NCBI GenBank assembly: GCA_028275645.1
Contig: JAPWUH010000016.1
Coordinates: 1-14,741, forward strand
From: Caldivirga sp.
Lineage (GTDB): Archaea > Thermoproteota > Thermoprotei > Thermoproteales > Thermocladiaceae
Length of the DNA stretch: 14,741 bases
Direction of reading: 5' to 3'
The number at the start of each line of letters is the position of its first letter. Position 1 is the stretch's first letter. Positions 6,966 through 13,518 of this stretch are shown in pieces. The translations under genes and the position numbers were made by a program. The notes beneath the pieces are model-generated. The model did no database searches, was not told the origin of the DNA, and saw only the letters and a program-made list of their open reading frames with translations.

Positions 6966-8237
6966 CTATTTCTTGACTATATCGTTAAAGGTGGCGATGG
7001 TCATATCTGATGGAACCTTGGCTATATTGCCTATCCTAGTCATGATAAGCACCTTAATACCCTTACTGACCGCCGCATCAACGAGTCTCTGGGTTCCGAC
7101 ACCATCAAAAACTATCGCATATGCGTCATTGACCTGTTGAAGTGTATCCAACAGATCCCTAACGGGCACCCTCCTCAATGCATTCCAGTTCTTATCGTAA
7201 ATAATAGCCTCCAGTGTACCGACCAGTTTACTCACCTCATCAATTACATTTGGCGGTAATTGAGGTGGCTGCTGGGTAACCTGAGCCTGCTGGGGTGGCT
7301 GGGTGGCCTGTGCCTGTTCAGGCTGTTGAGCTGTTCCGGTTACCTGCACCTGTGCCTGCTCCATCTGCCTCCTACTCTCCTCAATCACCTGCCTATCCCT
7401 CTTACTTAATTGGTTTAGGTATTCCTCAACTGGTATCTTGTTTCTAAGCGCCTTGGCTATCTCCTTGGCCGTCAACTGCTCAACCTCCTTACCAGGCGGT
7501 GCCCTAGCCACGTAATCTATGTCAGCTACCTTAAGCAACTCCCTAAGCACCATTTCACCACCCCTATCACCATCAGTGAAGGCTATGGTGGTCTTCTTAC
7601 GGCTTAACTCAACAACAGTCTTAGGTATGCCACCACTAGCCCCCTCTATGGCTATGACGTTCCTGTAGCCATGCTTAACGAGGTTTACCACATCAGCCCT
7701 ACCCTCAACGATTATTATGGTGTCTGATGTATCAACATCCGGCCCAGCCGGTAAGCCCTCCGGGCCATATGAGATTACTTCACTCTGCTTAACCTCACTA
7801 AGTAGCTTATCCATAAGCTCCTTAGTGTCCGGTATGGTCTCCCTCTCAATAAGTTTAATAAGCTCCTTAGCCCTATCAATTATTAGCTTACGCTTCTCGC
7901 TCCTCAAATCCTTAATTGTGTTGACCTGGAACTTGGCGTTGTAAGGCCCCACCCTGTCCACTGTTTCAAGCATTGCCGCTATTAGGGCTGTTTCATAGTA
8001 GTTTAGGTTTGAGGGTACGTAAACCTTGCCAACGGTCTTATCACCCTTATGCTCAACCTCAACCTCAATCCTACCTATCCTGCTGGTATTTTGAAGTTCC
8101 CTAAGGTCCAGGTCAGGGCCCAGTAGACCCTCTGTTTGGCTAAATAGGGCACCTATTATGTCTGGCTTATCCACGGTGCCCTGCACCTCGAAGTTCAACT
8201 CTATCAGGTACTTGGCCGTTATGGTTAATGCACCCAT
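6966..8237 (-). CDS. dnaG: Archaeal DnaG primase-like protein / exosome-associated subunit
   Basis: A 423-residue archaeal DnaG. The N-terminal domain has AKYLIELNFEVQGTVDKPDI and GALFSQTEGLLGPDLDLREL. The TOPRIM domain follows, with IIIVEGRADVVNLVKHGYRN (catalytic-type Glu at about 178) and the Asp pair in AFTDGDRGGE (about 222 and 224), then YVARAPPGKEVEQLTAKEIA. Residues about 292-328 are a Gln/Pro-rich low-complexity linker, before a conserved C-terminal domain. In Archaea this protein was found as a stable exosome component, and synthesis of short RNA primers has been reported. The ATG at 8237 is chosen because MGALTITAKYLI matches homologues and GGGTGGCG lies just upstream; the frame stays open to a GTG at 8333. 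It converges on rrp41-rrp42. Confidence 0.95.
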   Translation of the reverse strand: MGALTITAKYLIELNFEVQGTVDKPDIIGALFSQTEGLLGPDLDLRELQNTSRIGRIEVEVEHKGDKTVGKVYVPSNLNYYETALIAAMLETVDRVGPYNAKFQVNTIKDLRSEKRKLIIDRAKELIKLIERETIPDTKELMDKLLSEVKQSEVISYGPEGLPAGPDVDTSDTIIIVEGRADVVNLVKHGYRNVIAIEGASGGIPKTVVELSRKKTTIAFTDGDRGGEMVLRELLKVADIDYVARAPPGKEVEQLTAKEIAKALRNKIPVEEYLNQLSKRDRQVIEESRRQMEQAQVQVTGTAQQPEQAQATQPPQQAQVTQQPPQLPPNVIDEVSKLVGTLEAIIYDKNWNALRRVPVRDLLDTLQQVNDAYAIVFDGVGTQRLVDAAVSKGIKVLIMTRIGNIAKVPSDMTIATFNDIVKK

Positions 8238-8506
8238 TAACGCCACCCAGTGGTAACCACGCCAAACAGCCACCTTATTAATGTTTCCAACGGTTACGCG
8301 TAAACCACCAGCCCATGGTGCATGCATTCCCACTTTAACGTAACCTTAAGTGTATGGGGAACCACTAATTCACCTTCTCAACGTACTTCGTTAACAGTCG
8401 GTTGAACAGAGGACTCAGCGCCATTAAGAGAGGATGGCGATTGGCTACGAATAGCCCAATGCTTTCACTAAGATTGTACTTAAACATTTTCACCCTACCC
8501 GGCACT

Positions 8507-8637
8507 CGTGGTCATAGGCGTTGACTTTGGATTCCATGCGTGTGAAGGGGGAGCAAAGGGGCCCTCTAACCCTTCATAGGCCTGGCTCCCCAGGTCTCCG
8601 GGAGGAGTCCCCGGTTGAGTCATTACTTACCTGTTTT
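8507..8637 (+). ncRNA. Candidate GC-rich structured RNA in the dnaG intergenic region (strand uncertain)
   Basis: A GC-rich patch without an open frame contains a perfect 7-bp helix GGGGAGC/GCTCCCC (8548-8554 with 8585-8591) enclosing 30 nt that can form further pairs, followed by a 5-bp hairpin CCGGG/CCCGG (8598-8602 with 8610-8614) with a 7-nt loop. On the plus strand a TATA-like CTTAAAC at 8479-8485 would start transcription near 8507, and a T-run lies at 8632-8636. A minus-strand transcript from TTTAAAAACA near 8636 is an alternative; on that strand the main helix is followed by CUUCACA, as in H/ACA guides. Family not recognised. Confidence 0.4.
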
Positions 8638-8656
8638 TAAATCTTAGCCTCAGTAA

Positions 8657-8666
8657 GTTTAAAACA
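8657..8666 (+). promoter_or_regulatory. TATA box of the C/D-type small RNA
   Basis: GTTTAAAACA centred about 27 nt upstream of the proposed C box at 8688. This spacing would put the RNA 5' end immediately before the C box, as is usual for archaeal C/D sRNAs. Confidence 0.5.
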
Positions 8667-8687
8667 CAGTCACTAACCCTAGGCTTG

Positions 8688-8736
8688 GTGATTAGGCGCG
8701 TTGGTCCTGACTTGTGATGATAGACGGACGGAATGA
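8688..8736 (+). ncRNA. Candidate C/D-box guide sRNA
   Basis: Ordered elements: C-like GTGATTA (8688-8694; one mismatch to RTGATGA), 12-nt spacer, D' CTGA (8707-8710), 3-nt loop, C' GTGATGA (8714-8720, perfect), 12-nt spacer, D-like ATGA (8733-8736; one mismatch to CTGA). The two spacers are both 12 nt, the spacing archaeal C/D ribonucleoproteins prefer, and the total of 49 nt is a typical sRNA length. D'-3 nt-C' is a normal kink-loop arrangement. Such RNAs guide 2'-O-methylation of rRNA or tRNA through Nop5, fibrillarin and L7Ae. I could not identify targets for the two guides. The imperfect C and D boxes and the overlapping inverted repeat are the main reservations. Confidence 0.6.
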
Positions 8737-8760
8737 TCAACATTAGGATTGCGCCTAATC
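8690..8760. repeat. 10-bp perfect inverted repeat around the C/D-type sRNA
   Basis: GATTAGGCGC at 8690-8699 and its exact reverse complement GCGCCTAATC at 8751-8760, extendable by a G-T pair. A second helix GTTGGTC (8700-8706) with GATCAAC (8735-8741) stacks directly inside on the 5' side. The RNA could therefore form a long hairpin with an 8-9-nt bulge and the D'/C' kink loop near its tip. The fold competes with C/D pairing because it uses most of the C box and first guide. Confidence 0.65.
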
Positions 8761-8774
8761 TTTGGTGGTTAGCA

Positions 8775-8783
8775 TTTTTAAAC
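8775..8783 (+). promoter_or_regulatory. TATA box of the cyclophilin-like gene
   Basis: TTTTTAAAC centred 25 nt upstream of the ATG at 8804, implying a leaderless mRNA. It argues for that ATG rather than the in-frame TTG at 8762, which lies upstream of the TATA box. Confidence 0.65.
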
Positions 8784-8803
8784 AGTGGGCTGTATCTCAA
8801 GTA

Positions 8804-9196
8804 ATGAATGTACAGTCTGTCAAGGCTTTAGTGCTTAGGTTTCAAAGTGGTGAGGTGGTTGTTAGGCTGGATGTGGCTAAGTCACCTATAACGGCAACTA
8901 GGCTACTAAGCATATTACCCATTTCAACACCCTTCACCAGGATAGGCTCTTTGATAACAATACCCCTAGACCTGGGTTCGCTACCGGAGACCTTTGAGGT
9001 TAAGGTTAGGAGGGGTGAGTTGTGCTATAGGCCGAACACAAAGCAGTTGATACTGGCCACTGAGGATGTTCAAATAGGCAGTAGGGTAAACCCCCTCGGC
9101 ATGGTGGTTTCCAACATCGACCTATTGGACTCCGTCAAGCCCGGCATAGTGACGATAATACCGGTCAGCGCCGAGGGTAAGCAGAGGCCTGGCTAG
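8804..9196 (+). CDS. Cyclophilin-like fold protein (DUF369/TM1367 type)
   Basis: A 130-residue protein beginning MNVQSVKALVLRFQSGEVVV. The arrangement matches the small cyclophilin-like beta-barrel family typified by Thermotoga TM1367: an N-terminal strand with the ESG/QSG turn, TATRLLSILPI (helix), FTRIGSLITIPLDL, then VRRGELCYRPNTKQLILATE, equivalent to the family's GDVxYWPPGxxLCLFFG signature, and RVNPLGMVVSNI near the end. The fold is that of peptidyl-prolyl isomerases, but isomerase activity is not established for this family and the classical active-site residues are not evident. The start is set by the TATA spacing. The GH57 gene follows 35 nt downstream on the same strand, so cotranscription is possible though no functional link is obvious. 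Confidence 0.7.
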   Translation: MNVQSVKALVLRFQSGEVVVRLDVAKSPITATRLLSILPISTPFTRIGSLITIPLDLGSLPETFEVKVRRGELCYRPNTKQLILATEDVQIGSRVNPLGMVVSNIDLLDSVKPGIVTIIPVSAEGKQRPG

Positions 9197-9231
9197 TGAT
9201 GACGAGGGTGAGCCCACCTCCAAGGATGTAG

Positions 9232-10620
9232 ATGGAGGTTGTACGTAAAACACTAAACCACGGGTTAGGTATACTTAGCGTGGTTAAGAACGTGGTATTC
9301 TTCATGGAGATGCACCAGCCCAGGAGGCTTAATAGGCTCCTCCACTACCAATCGCCAACGGAGCCCCTTGAGATGATGTTCGACGATGAGTTGAATAGAA
9401 TTATACTTAGCAGGATTGCCGTTAAGTCATATGGTAAGGTGCTTGACCTGCTTAGGCAGGCGAATAAGGATTACGGCTACAGGTTCAGCGTTAGCATAAC
9501 CGGCATCCTAATTGAGCAGTTGAAGAAGTGGGAGCCGTGGGTTTTGAGTAAGCTTGTGGAGTTGATTAAGGATGGTGTGGTCGAGCCTGTTGCCGAAACC
9601 TACTACCACTCACTGGCCTACCTAATAGACGAGGGTGAGTTTAGGGAGCAGGTTACAATGCAAGTCAGGTTAATAGAGGAGTTAACGGGCAGAAGGCCCA
9701 TCACCGCCCAGAACACGGAATTCATGTACAGCGATGACGTGGGTAGGGTATTCTCCGAGATGGGCTTCAGGGTTGTGTTAACTGAGGGTGTTGAGAGGGT
9801 TCTGGGCTTTAGGCAGCCAACGTACCTGTATAGGGGCCCGGGTGGCATTATGCTGTTGCTTAGGCACTACAGACTCTCGGACGATGTTGGGTTTAGGTTC
9901 ACTAATAGGTCATGGGACCAGTACCCCCTAACCGCTGATAAGTACGTTGCATGGTTAAACGCAACCAGTGGTGACCTAGTCATGATCGGCCTTGATATGG
10001 AAACCTTCGGCGAGCACATGCCTGAGGAGTCAGGTATCTTCGAGTTCCTCAGGTGGATGTTTAGGCATGCATACGAGTCTAACATCATCTTCATAACCCC
10101 AGGCGAGGTTGAGAGCCATGTGCCGAGCTCATATGAGCTCAACATTAATGAGCTTATATCGTGGGCTGACGTTGAGAAGGATGCATCAGCCTGGATTGGC
10201 AATGAAATGCAGTGGATATCCTTCAACCAACTGAACATACTTTATAGGCTAGCCAGGGAGTTGGATGACGGATACCTGATGAGGTACGTTAGGCTCCTTA
10301 TGGTTAGTGACCACTTCTACTACATGTCCACGAAGCACGGTGCACCGCAGGACGTCCACAACTACTTTAACCCGTATTACAGTCCATATAAGGCCTACAC
10401 GCTCTACCAATCGGCAGTACATAGGTTACTCAACTACATGGTTAGGGTTCACGGTAACGCCTCCGTTATGAAAAGACTAGCGTCAATTAAACTACCCAGT
10501 GAACTGGCGGCATGGGTTAAGGGTGAGTCCTTCAGTAAGGCTAACTGCCAAAACGCCCAATACACAGCCAGATTAATAACCATCAACCACCCTGAATTAA
10601 GCAAGGACTGCCTCCAATAG
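9232..10620 (+). CDS. GH57-family glycoside hydrolase (alpha-amylase/glucanotransferase-like)
   Basis: A 462-residue protein covering the catalytic part of family GH57, which acts on alpha-glucans with retention of configuration. Visible motifs: VVFFMEMHQPRRL (region 1, HQP at 28-30), VEPVAETYYHSLAYL, AQNTEFMYSDDVGR with the nucleophile Glu163, MIGLDMETFGEHMPEESG with the acid/base Asp255, and a C-terminal MVSDHFYYMSTKHG plus HNYFNPYYSPYKAY. All catalytic residues are intact. No signal peptide is apparent, so a role in intracellular glycogen-like polymer metabolism is likely; exact specificity cannot be read. The ATG at 9232 gives a longer N-terminus than usual; a GTG at 9280 (SVVKNVVFF) has CACTAAACC about 26 nt upstream and may be the real, leaderless start. 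Confidence 0.88.
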   Translation: MEVVRKTLNHGLGILSVVKNVVFFMEMHQPRRLNRLLHYQSPTEPLEMMFDDELNRIILSRIAVKSYGKVLDLLRQANKDYGYRFSVSITGILIEQLKKWEPWVLSKLVELIKDGVVEPVAETYYHSLAYLIDEGEFREQVTMQVRLIEELTGRRPITAQNTEFMYSDDVGRVFSEMGFRVVLTEGVERVLGFRQPTYLYRGPGGIMLLLRHYRLSDDVGFRFTNRSWDQYPLTADKYVAWLNATSGDLVMIGLDMETFGEHMPEESGIFEFLRWMFRHAYESNIIFITPGEVESHVPSSYELNINELISWADVEKDASAWIGNEMQWISFNQLNILYRLARELDDGYLMRYVRLLMVSDHFYYMSTKHGAPQDVHNYFNPYYSPYKAYTLYQSAVHRLLNYMVRVHGNASVMKRLASIKLPSELAAWVKGESFSKANCQNAQYTARLITINHPELSKDCLQ

Positions 10621-10642
10621 TGTTTTGATTTGGGGAGTGTGG

Positions 10643-10659
10643 TTTTTACGCTGGTTTTT
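10643..10659 (+). terminator. T-run terminator after the GH57 gene
   Basis: GGTTTTTACG and CTGGTTTTTGGG supply two runs of five T about 25-40 nt after the GH57 stop on the plus strand, in the usual form of archaeal T-run termination. Confidence 0.45.
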
Positions 10660-10670
10660 GGGTTTGTTGC

Positions 10671-12180
10671 TTATTTATTGCATTGTATTTGTGTTAGTGA
10701 TTTGTATGGTGCTATGTAGTTTATGATCATCCCCATTGGCCAGTAGTATGTTCCTGTTTGGTAGCTTACTGCATATGTGCCTATGAATGCCGTGTACGCA
10801 TCCCACGTCGACGAGTACGCCCTATCTATTTTTATTGTGTAGTTTTCGTAGAATGTGCTTGATGATGTGGGTTGCGAAGCAAAGTAACCTAACATCCTCA
10901 GCTGTCGTCACGCCCAGTGAAAATATACCATTTCGGCAACGTTATCTTATAGTTGAAGATGCCGTTGAACATTGCCTCCACCGGCCCATTTCCAGTATCT
11001 AAGCCCGCTATCAAGTACGGTGTATTGCCCCCTGGTAGCTTGGTGATGTTAGGCCAACGCCACTGTACAACCGGCGATTAGCTGCGATGAATTGTAGAGC
11101 ATCCAAGCCGTGTATGCTAGTGGGCTTCAAAGTAGGCGTATAGGAAGCCAGGGCTATTAACAGTGTAGTGAAGTACGCCACCTGGTAAGATTTGGCTTGG
11201 GGCTGGCGCACTTGAGTTAACTTGAGTTAAATTGTAGTTCAGCAGTATCGATTGGTTGGCTTGTGTTTGTGGTTAGGTTAATGTTCATGTTTTGGTTGAA
11301 GCTAACCACCGGGCCAACTGAGCCAGTGCTGAAAGTCTCATTACTCCGTATAGCCCGGAACCAGACTGCACATAACCAATAGATGGAGTAAGGCCATTGC
11401 CCTTTAACGCTACGCTGTATAATCCTGACTCGGTTAACACATTTTGGCTCCATCTATGAAGAACTGAACCAACGGCCACTCAAACACCTTACAGTCTACG
11501 AGGTACCACCATCCACTTAGGTGAGCGTTATTCTCAACGTAGTAGAGCTCACTACCGTTGCAGTTACCAAGGTACGCGTAGCCATACGGGTCAAAGCCGG
11601 GCTTTGCTACTGGCGTATCGTTAACTACACCAGTTGAATTGACCCTAATGAGCTTAACCTTGACTGGTTTAACCAAGCCTAAGTTAACAATCACCACAAT
11701 GCTTATTGGCCTACCCTCGATTACCCAATTTGGATCGTAGGGTATGGTGACTACGGCGGTCTAAGCCTCACCATTAGCAATCCTGGTTACGAAGGCTATT
11801 AAACTGGGCCAAACGTAAGGAGAGTAGGCAGTGAAACAAGAGGCAATCGGCTTAATGATGCTTAGGTTCATCGAAGCCGAGCCGAAACCACTCAAGTAAC
11901 CGGCAATTGAGACGCCGAGCCTATTCAATGCGGATAGGCTAACAGTGAAGTTAACAGGTGAACCATTGATGAGAACCTTGAAAACCAAGGTAGGTTGGTT
12001 ACTCAGTGAGTAATTGAAGTACTCAACGGAGCTAAAACCCAAGTCAACAACCTTAAACAAGCCACGTGAAGACAAGGCTGAGTAAGCGTAAAAATAACTC
12101 ATAAATATGGAGACTAATGCAAGGGCAGTAAGTAGAATCAAAATTACGGCCAACAAACCACCAAAACAGCGCAAAAACAC
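10671..12180 (-). pseudogene. Decayed gene for a membrane-anchored or secreted protein (about 500 aa originally)
   Basis: A GTG at 12180 opens MFLRCFGGLLAVILILLTAL, a membrane segment or signal anchor, followed by Thr/Ser/Asn-rich extracellular-type sequence. The frame stops at TAG 11761-11763 but resumes in the same frame (TAVVTIPYDPNWVIEGRPIS to 11437). It then continues through other frames: VLTESGLYSVALKGNGLTPS; SNETFSTGSVGPVVSFNQNM; SAPAPSQILPGGVLHYTVNS; LAYTAWMLYNSSQLIAGC; NITKLPGGNTPYLIAGLDTG with GPVEAMFNGIFNYKI; and finally MLGYFASQPTSSSTFYENYT up to TAA at 10671. At least five frame disruptions plus one in-frame stop make expression of an intact product implausible. The GNGPVEAMFNGIFNYKI stretch vaguely recalls LamG/concanavalin-like domains; the family is not assigned. 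It lies antisense to its flanking genes. Confidence 0.8.
11211..11230. repeat. Perfect 10-bp tandem duplication that breaks the pseudogene
   Basis: CTTGAGTTAA occurs twice head to tail at 11211-11220 and 11221-11230. On the coding (minus) strand the second copy read brings a TAA directly after ELQFNSS. Removing one copy joins ELQFNSS to APAPSQILPGGVLHYTVNS in one frame, so the duplication itself is a disabling mutation. Confidence 0.9.
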
Positions 12181-12340
12181 AACACTTCAAAGCCTTACCA
12201 CAAAACCAAAACACACTCAATTAACAATGCACAAACGCAACCTTAATGTTAACCTCCTCACCTTAATAAGGGTGCAATGCCTTGGGCTCAGTTAGAGATG
12301 GGGCTTGGTAATAAGGATTGGCTCTAAAATTGAACATAAA

Positions 12341-12350
12341 GTTATAAAGG
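12341..12350 (+). promoter_or_regulatory. TATA box of the small winged-helix gene
   Basis: GTTATAAAGG centred 25 nt before the ATG at 12370, the canonical leaderless arrangement. It supports that ATG over the in-frame TTG at 12355. Confidence 0.65.
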
Positions 12351-12369
12351 GGGTTTGTGGGAGTCTGAT

Positions 12370-12603
12370 ATGGGGTTGGTTGGGCCGGAGGAGAGGATCC
12401 TAGTTACATTATTTATGCAGTCCGCCGTTAACGAGGGGAAGGCCATAAGCGTCGAATCACTGGCCAAGATGATTAACAGTGAGGTTGACGCTGTGAACAG
12501 GGTCGTGGTTACATTAGCCAGTCAGGGGTACGTATCGTTGAAGGGTAACCTGGTTTTCCTAACTAACAAAGGGTTAATGAGGGTTTTAAGCAGATTCTCG
12601 TAG
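12370..12603 (+). CDS. Small winged-helix DNA-binding protein
   Basis: A 77-residue protein, MGLVGPEERILVTLFMQSAV onward. It has the order expected of a minimal winged helix: helix 1 (ERILVTLFMQSAV), a turn, helix 2 (SVESLAKMI), recognition helix (SEVDAVNRVVVTLASQGYV), and a two-strand wing (VSLKGNLVFLTNKGLMRVL). Small proteins of this sort in Crenarchaeota are usually transcription regulators, but no target or effector domain is visible, and some winged helices mediate protein contacts. It starts at ATG 12370 by TATA spacing. The next gene on the strand starts 106 nt later with its own TATA box, so the two are probably separate transcripts. Family assignment is from secondary-structure pattern only. 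Confidence 0.7.
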   Translation: MGLVGPEERILVTLFMQSAVNEGKAISVESLAKMINSEVDAVNRVVVTLASQGYVSLKGNLVFLTNKGLMRVLSRFS

Positions 12604-12678
12604 TGAGGGGGTTTACGTCAACGGTATTCAATATCCTTGGTTTTTCAACTTAGGTAAATTTAAGCTGGCCATTATAGA

Positions 12679-12686
12679 TTTATAAG
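12679..12686 (+). promoter_or_regulatory. TATA box of the orphan gene at 12710
   Basis: TTTATAAG centred about 28 nt before the ATG at 12710, fitting a leaderless or nearly leaderless mRNA. Confidence 0.6.
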
Positions 12687-12709
12687 TTCAGGCCGAGGTT
12701 GCGTTAGCC

Positions 12710-13045
12710 ATGGTTGAGTGCCAGGTGGATAAGTGTATTGGCCAGCAGGTTGAGTTAACGAGGGTTTACTTCAGGGGTGTTTTAAACTGCCTATTGAGGG
12801 GTATTGCCGATAGGATAATTACCATTGATAATGGGCAGCAGTTCACGTGGTTCACCTACGTTGAGGTTAGTGATGCCGGTAGGTTGAAGGAGGTTTCTTC
12901 GTATATCCAGGATTGCCTAGGCAAAATCAGGAACACTCCCCTTGGGCAGTTTATGAATGGGTTAAAGGTTCTGAGTGCAGAGGGTCAGCAACTGTTTCTA
13001 TTTGATAAAGAGGTTATAGCAGTTAAGGTGTTCCTGGCGTCTTAA
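12710..13045 (+). CDS. Hypothetical protein, 111 aa
   Basis: I do not recognise this protein. It begins MVECQVDKCIGQQVELTRVY and alternates short hydrophobic strands and helices: FRGVLNCLLRGIADRIITID, FTWFTYVEVSDAGRLKEVSS, YIQDCLGKI, and a final [17 protein letters not shown] strand. No signal peptide, membrane segment or zinc motif is evident, although four Cys occur in the first half and middle (CQVDKC, NC, DC). The size and alternation suggest a small alpha/beta cytosolic protein. It is supported as a real gene by its own TATA box at leaderless spacing, by codon use like its neighbours, and by a tight end-to-end arrangement with the GNAT gene: the two stop codons share the palindrome TTAA (13042-13045). 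Confidence 0.65.
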   Translation: MVECQVDKCIGQQVELTRVYFRGVLNCLLRGIADRIITIDNGQQFTWFTYVEVSDAGRLKEVSSYIQDCLGKIRNTPLGQFMNGLKVLSAEGQQLFLFDKEVIAVKVFLAS

Positions 13046-13518
13046 GTCTCCTTAACGTATACATTCATCATTGGCCTGAAGCCGTACTTCCTGTAGAAGG
13101 CGACTGATATCTGGTTTTGGGCTGGGAATTCAGCTGATATTACATGTGCCCCCATCTCCCTAAGCATCTTAATAGCCTCATCCATCATCATCTTGCCTAT
13201 GCCCCTCCTCCTGAACTCGGGCATTACGTAGAAGTCCATTATGACGCCCTCCATGCGTGGTTCATAGAATAACCTCTCCCTAACCTCAGATACGAGAACC
13301 CCAATCACCTTCCCATCGTCTGACTCGGCCACCAGCAGCAGCCTATTCTTATCGTTCATGAAGCCACTCAGCCAATTCCTAACCTGCGTGTAAATGTCGT
13401 CCCTGACCTTGAGTAATGGGTCAAACTCACTGTTAAGCCTCTTCAACCTAACCACGAGCTCAACAATGCTGTCTAAGTCCCTTTCCCCAGCCCTCCTAAC
13501 CTTAACCACTAGCCTCAC
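13042..13518 (-). CDS. GNAT-family N-acetyltransferase
   Basis: A 158-residue single-domain GNAT. The acetyl-CoA-binding motif A is [20 protein letters not shown] (the R/Q-x-x-G-x-G/A signature as RRRGIGK), preceded by strand [20 protein letters not shown] and followed by the motif B region [13 protein letters not shown]. The N-terminus [20 protein letters not shown] matches the usual first helix of the fold. The substrate is not predictable; protein alpha-amines, lysines and small amines are all possible. The GTG start overlaps the malic enzyme stop (GTGA), so the two genes are translationally coupled on one mRNA, with this one downstream. Such close coupling hints at, but does not prove, a shared metabolic context or acetylation of the enzyme. 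Confidence 0.88.
   Translation of the reverse strand: MRLVVKVRRAGERDLDSIVELVVRLKRLNSEFDPLLKVRDDIYTQVRNWLSGFMNDKNRLLLVAESDDGKVIGVLVSEVRERLFYEPRMEGVIMDFYVMPEFRRRGIGKMMMDEAIKMLREMGAHVISAEFPAQNQISVAFYRKYGFRPMMNVYVKET

Noticed and set aside
8507..8640. Split or permuted tRNA fragment, known in Caldivirga-like archaea
   Set aside because: The 5-bp/7-nt hairpin at 8598-8614 resembles a tRNA arm, but neither strand gives a proper anticodon loop (no U33) or a TTCRANN T-loop, and no 7-bp acceptor plus D-arm layout is present.
9195..9201. C-box word GTGATGA after the cyclophilin-like gene
   Set aside because: No CTGA at the 12-nt spacing and no C'/D' partner nearby; the word overlaps the stop codon region and is likely chance.
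11217..11697. Separate small minus-strand genes between 10671 and 11697
   Set aside because: The short frames overlap in different phases and their best protein-like parts join end to end into one longer sequence, as expected of a broken single gene.
11761..11763. In-frame TAG read through or recoded (for example as pyrrolysine)
   Set aside because: The same gene has several unrelated frameshifts and a duplication-made stop, so simple decay explains the TAG; there is no other sign of recoding in the window.
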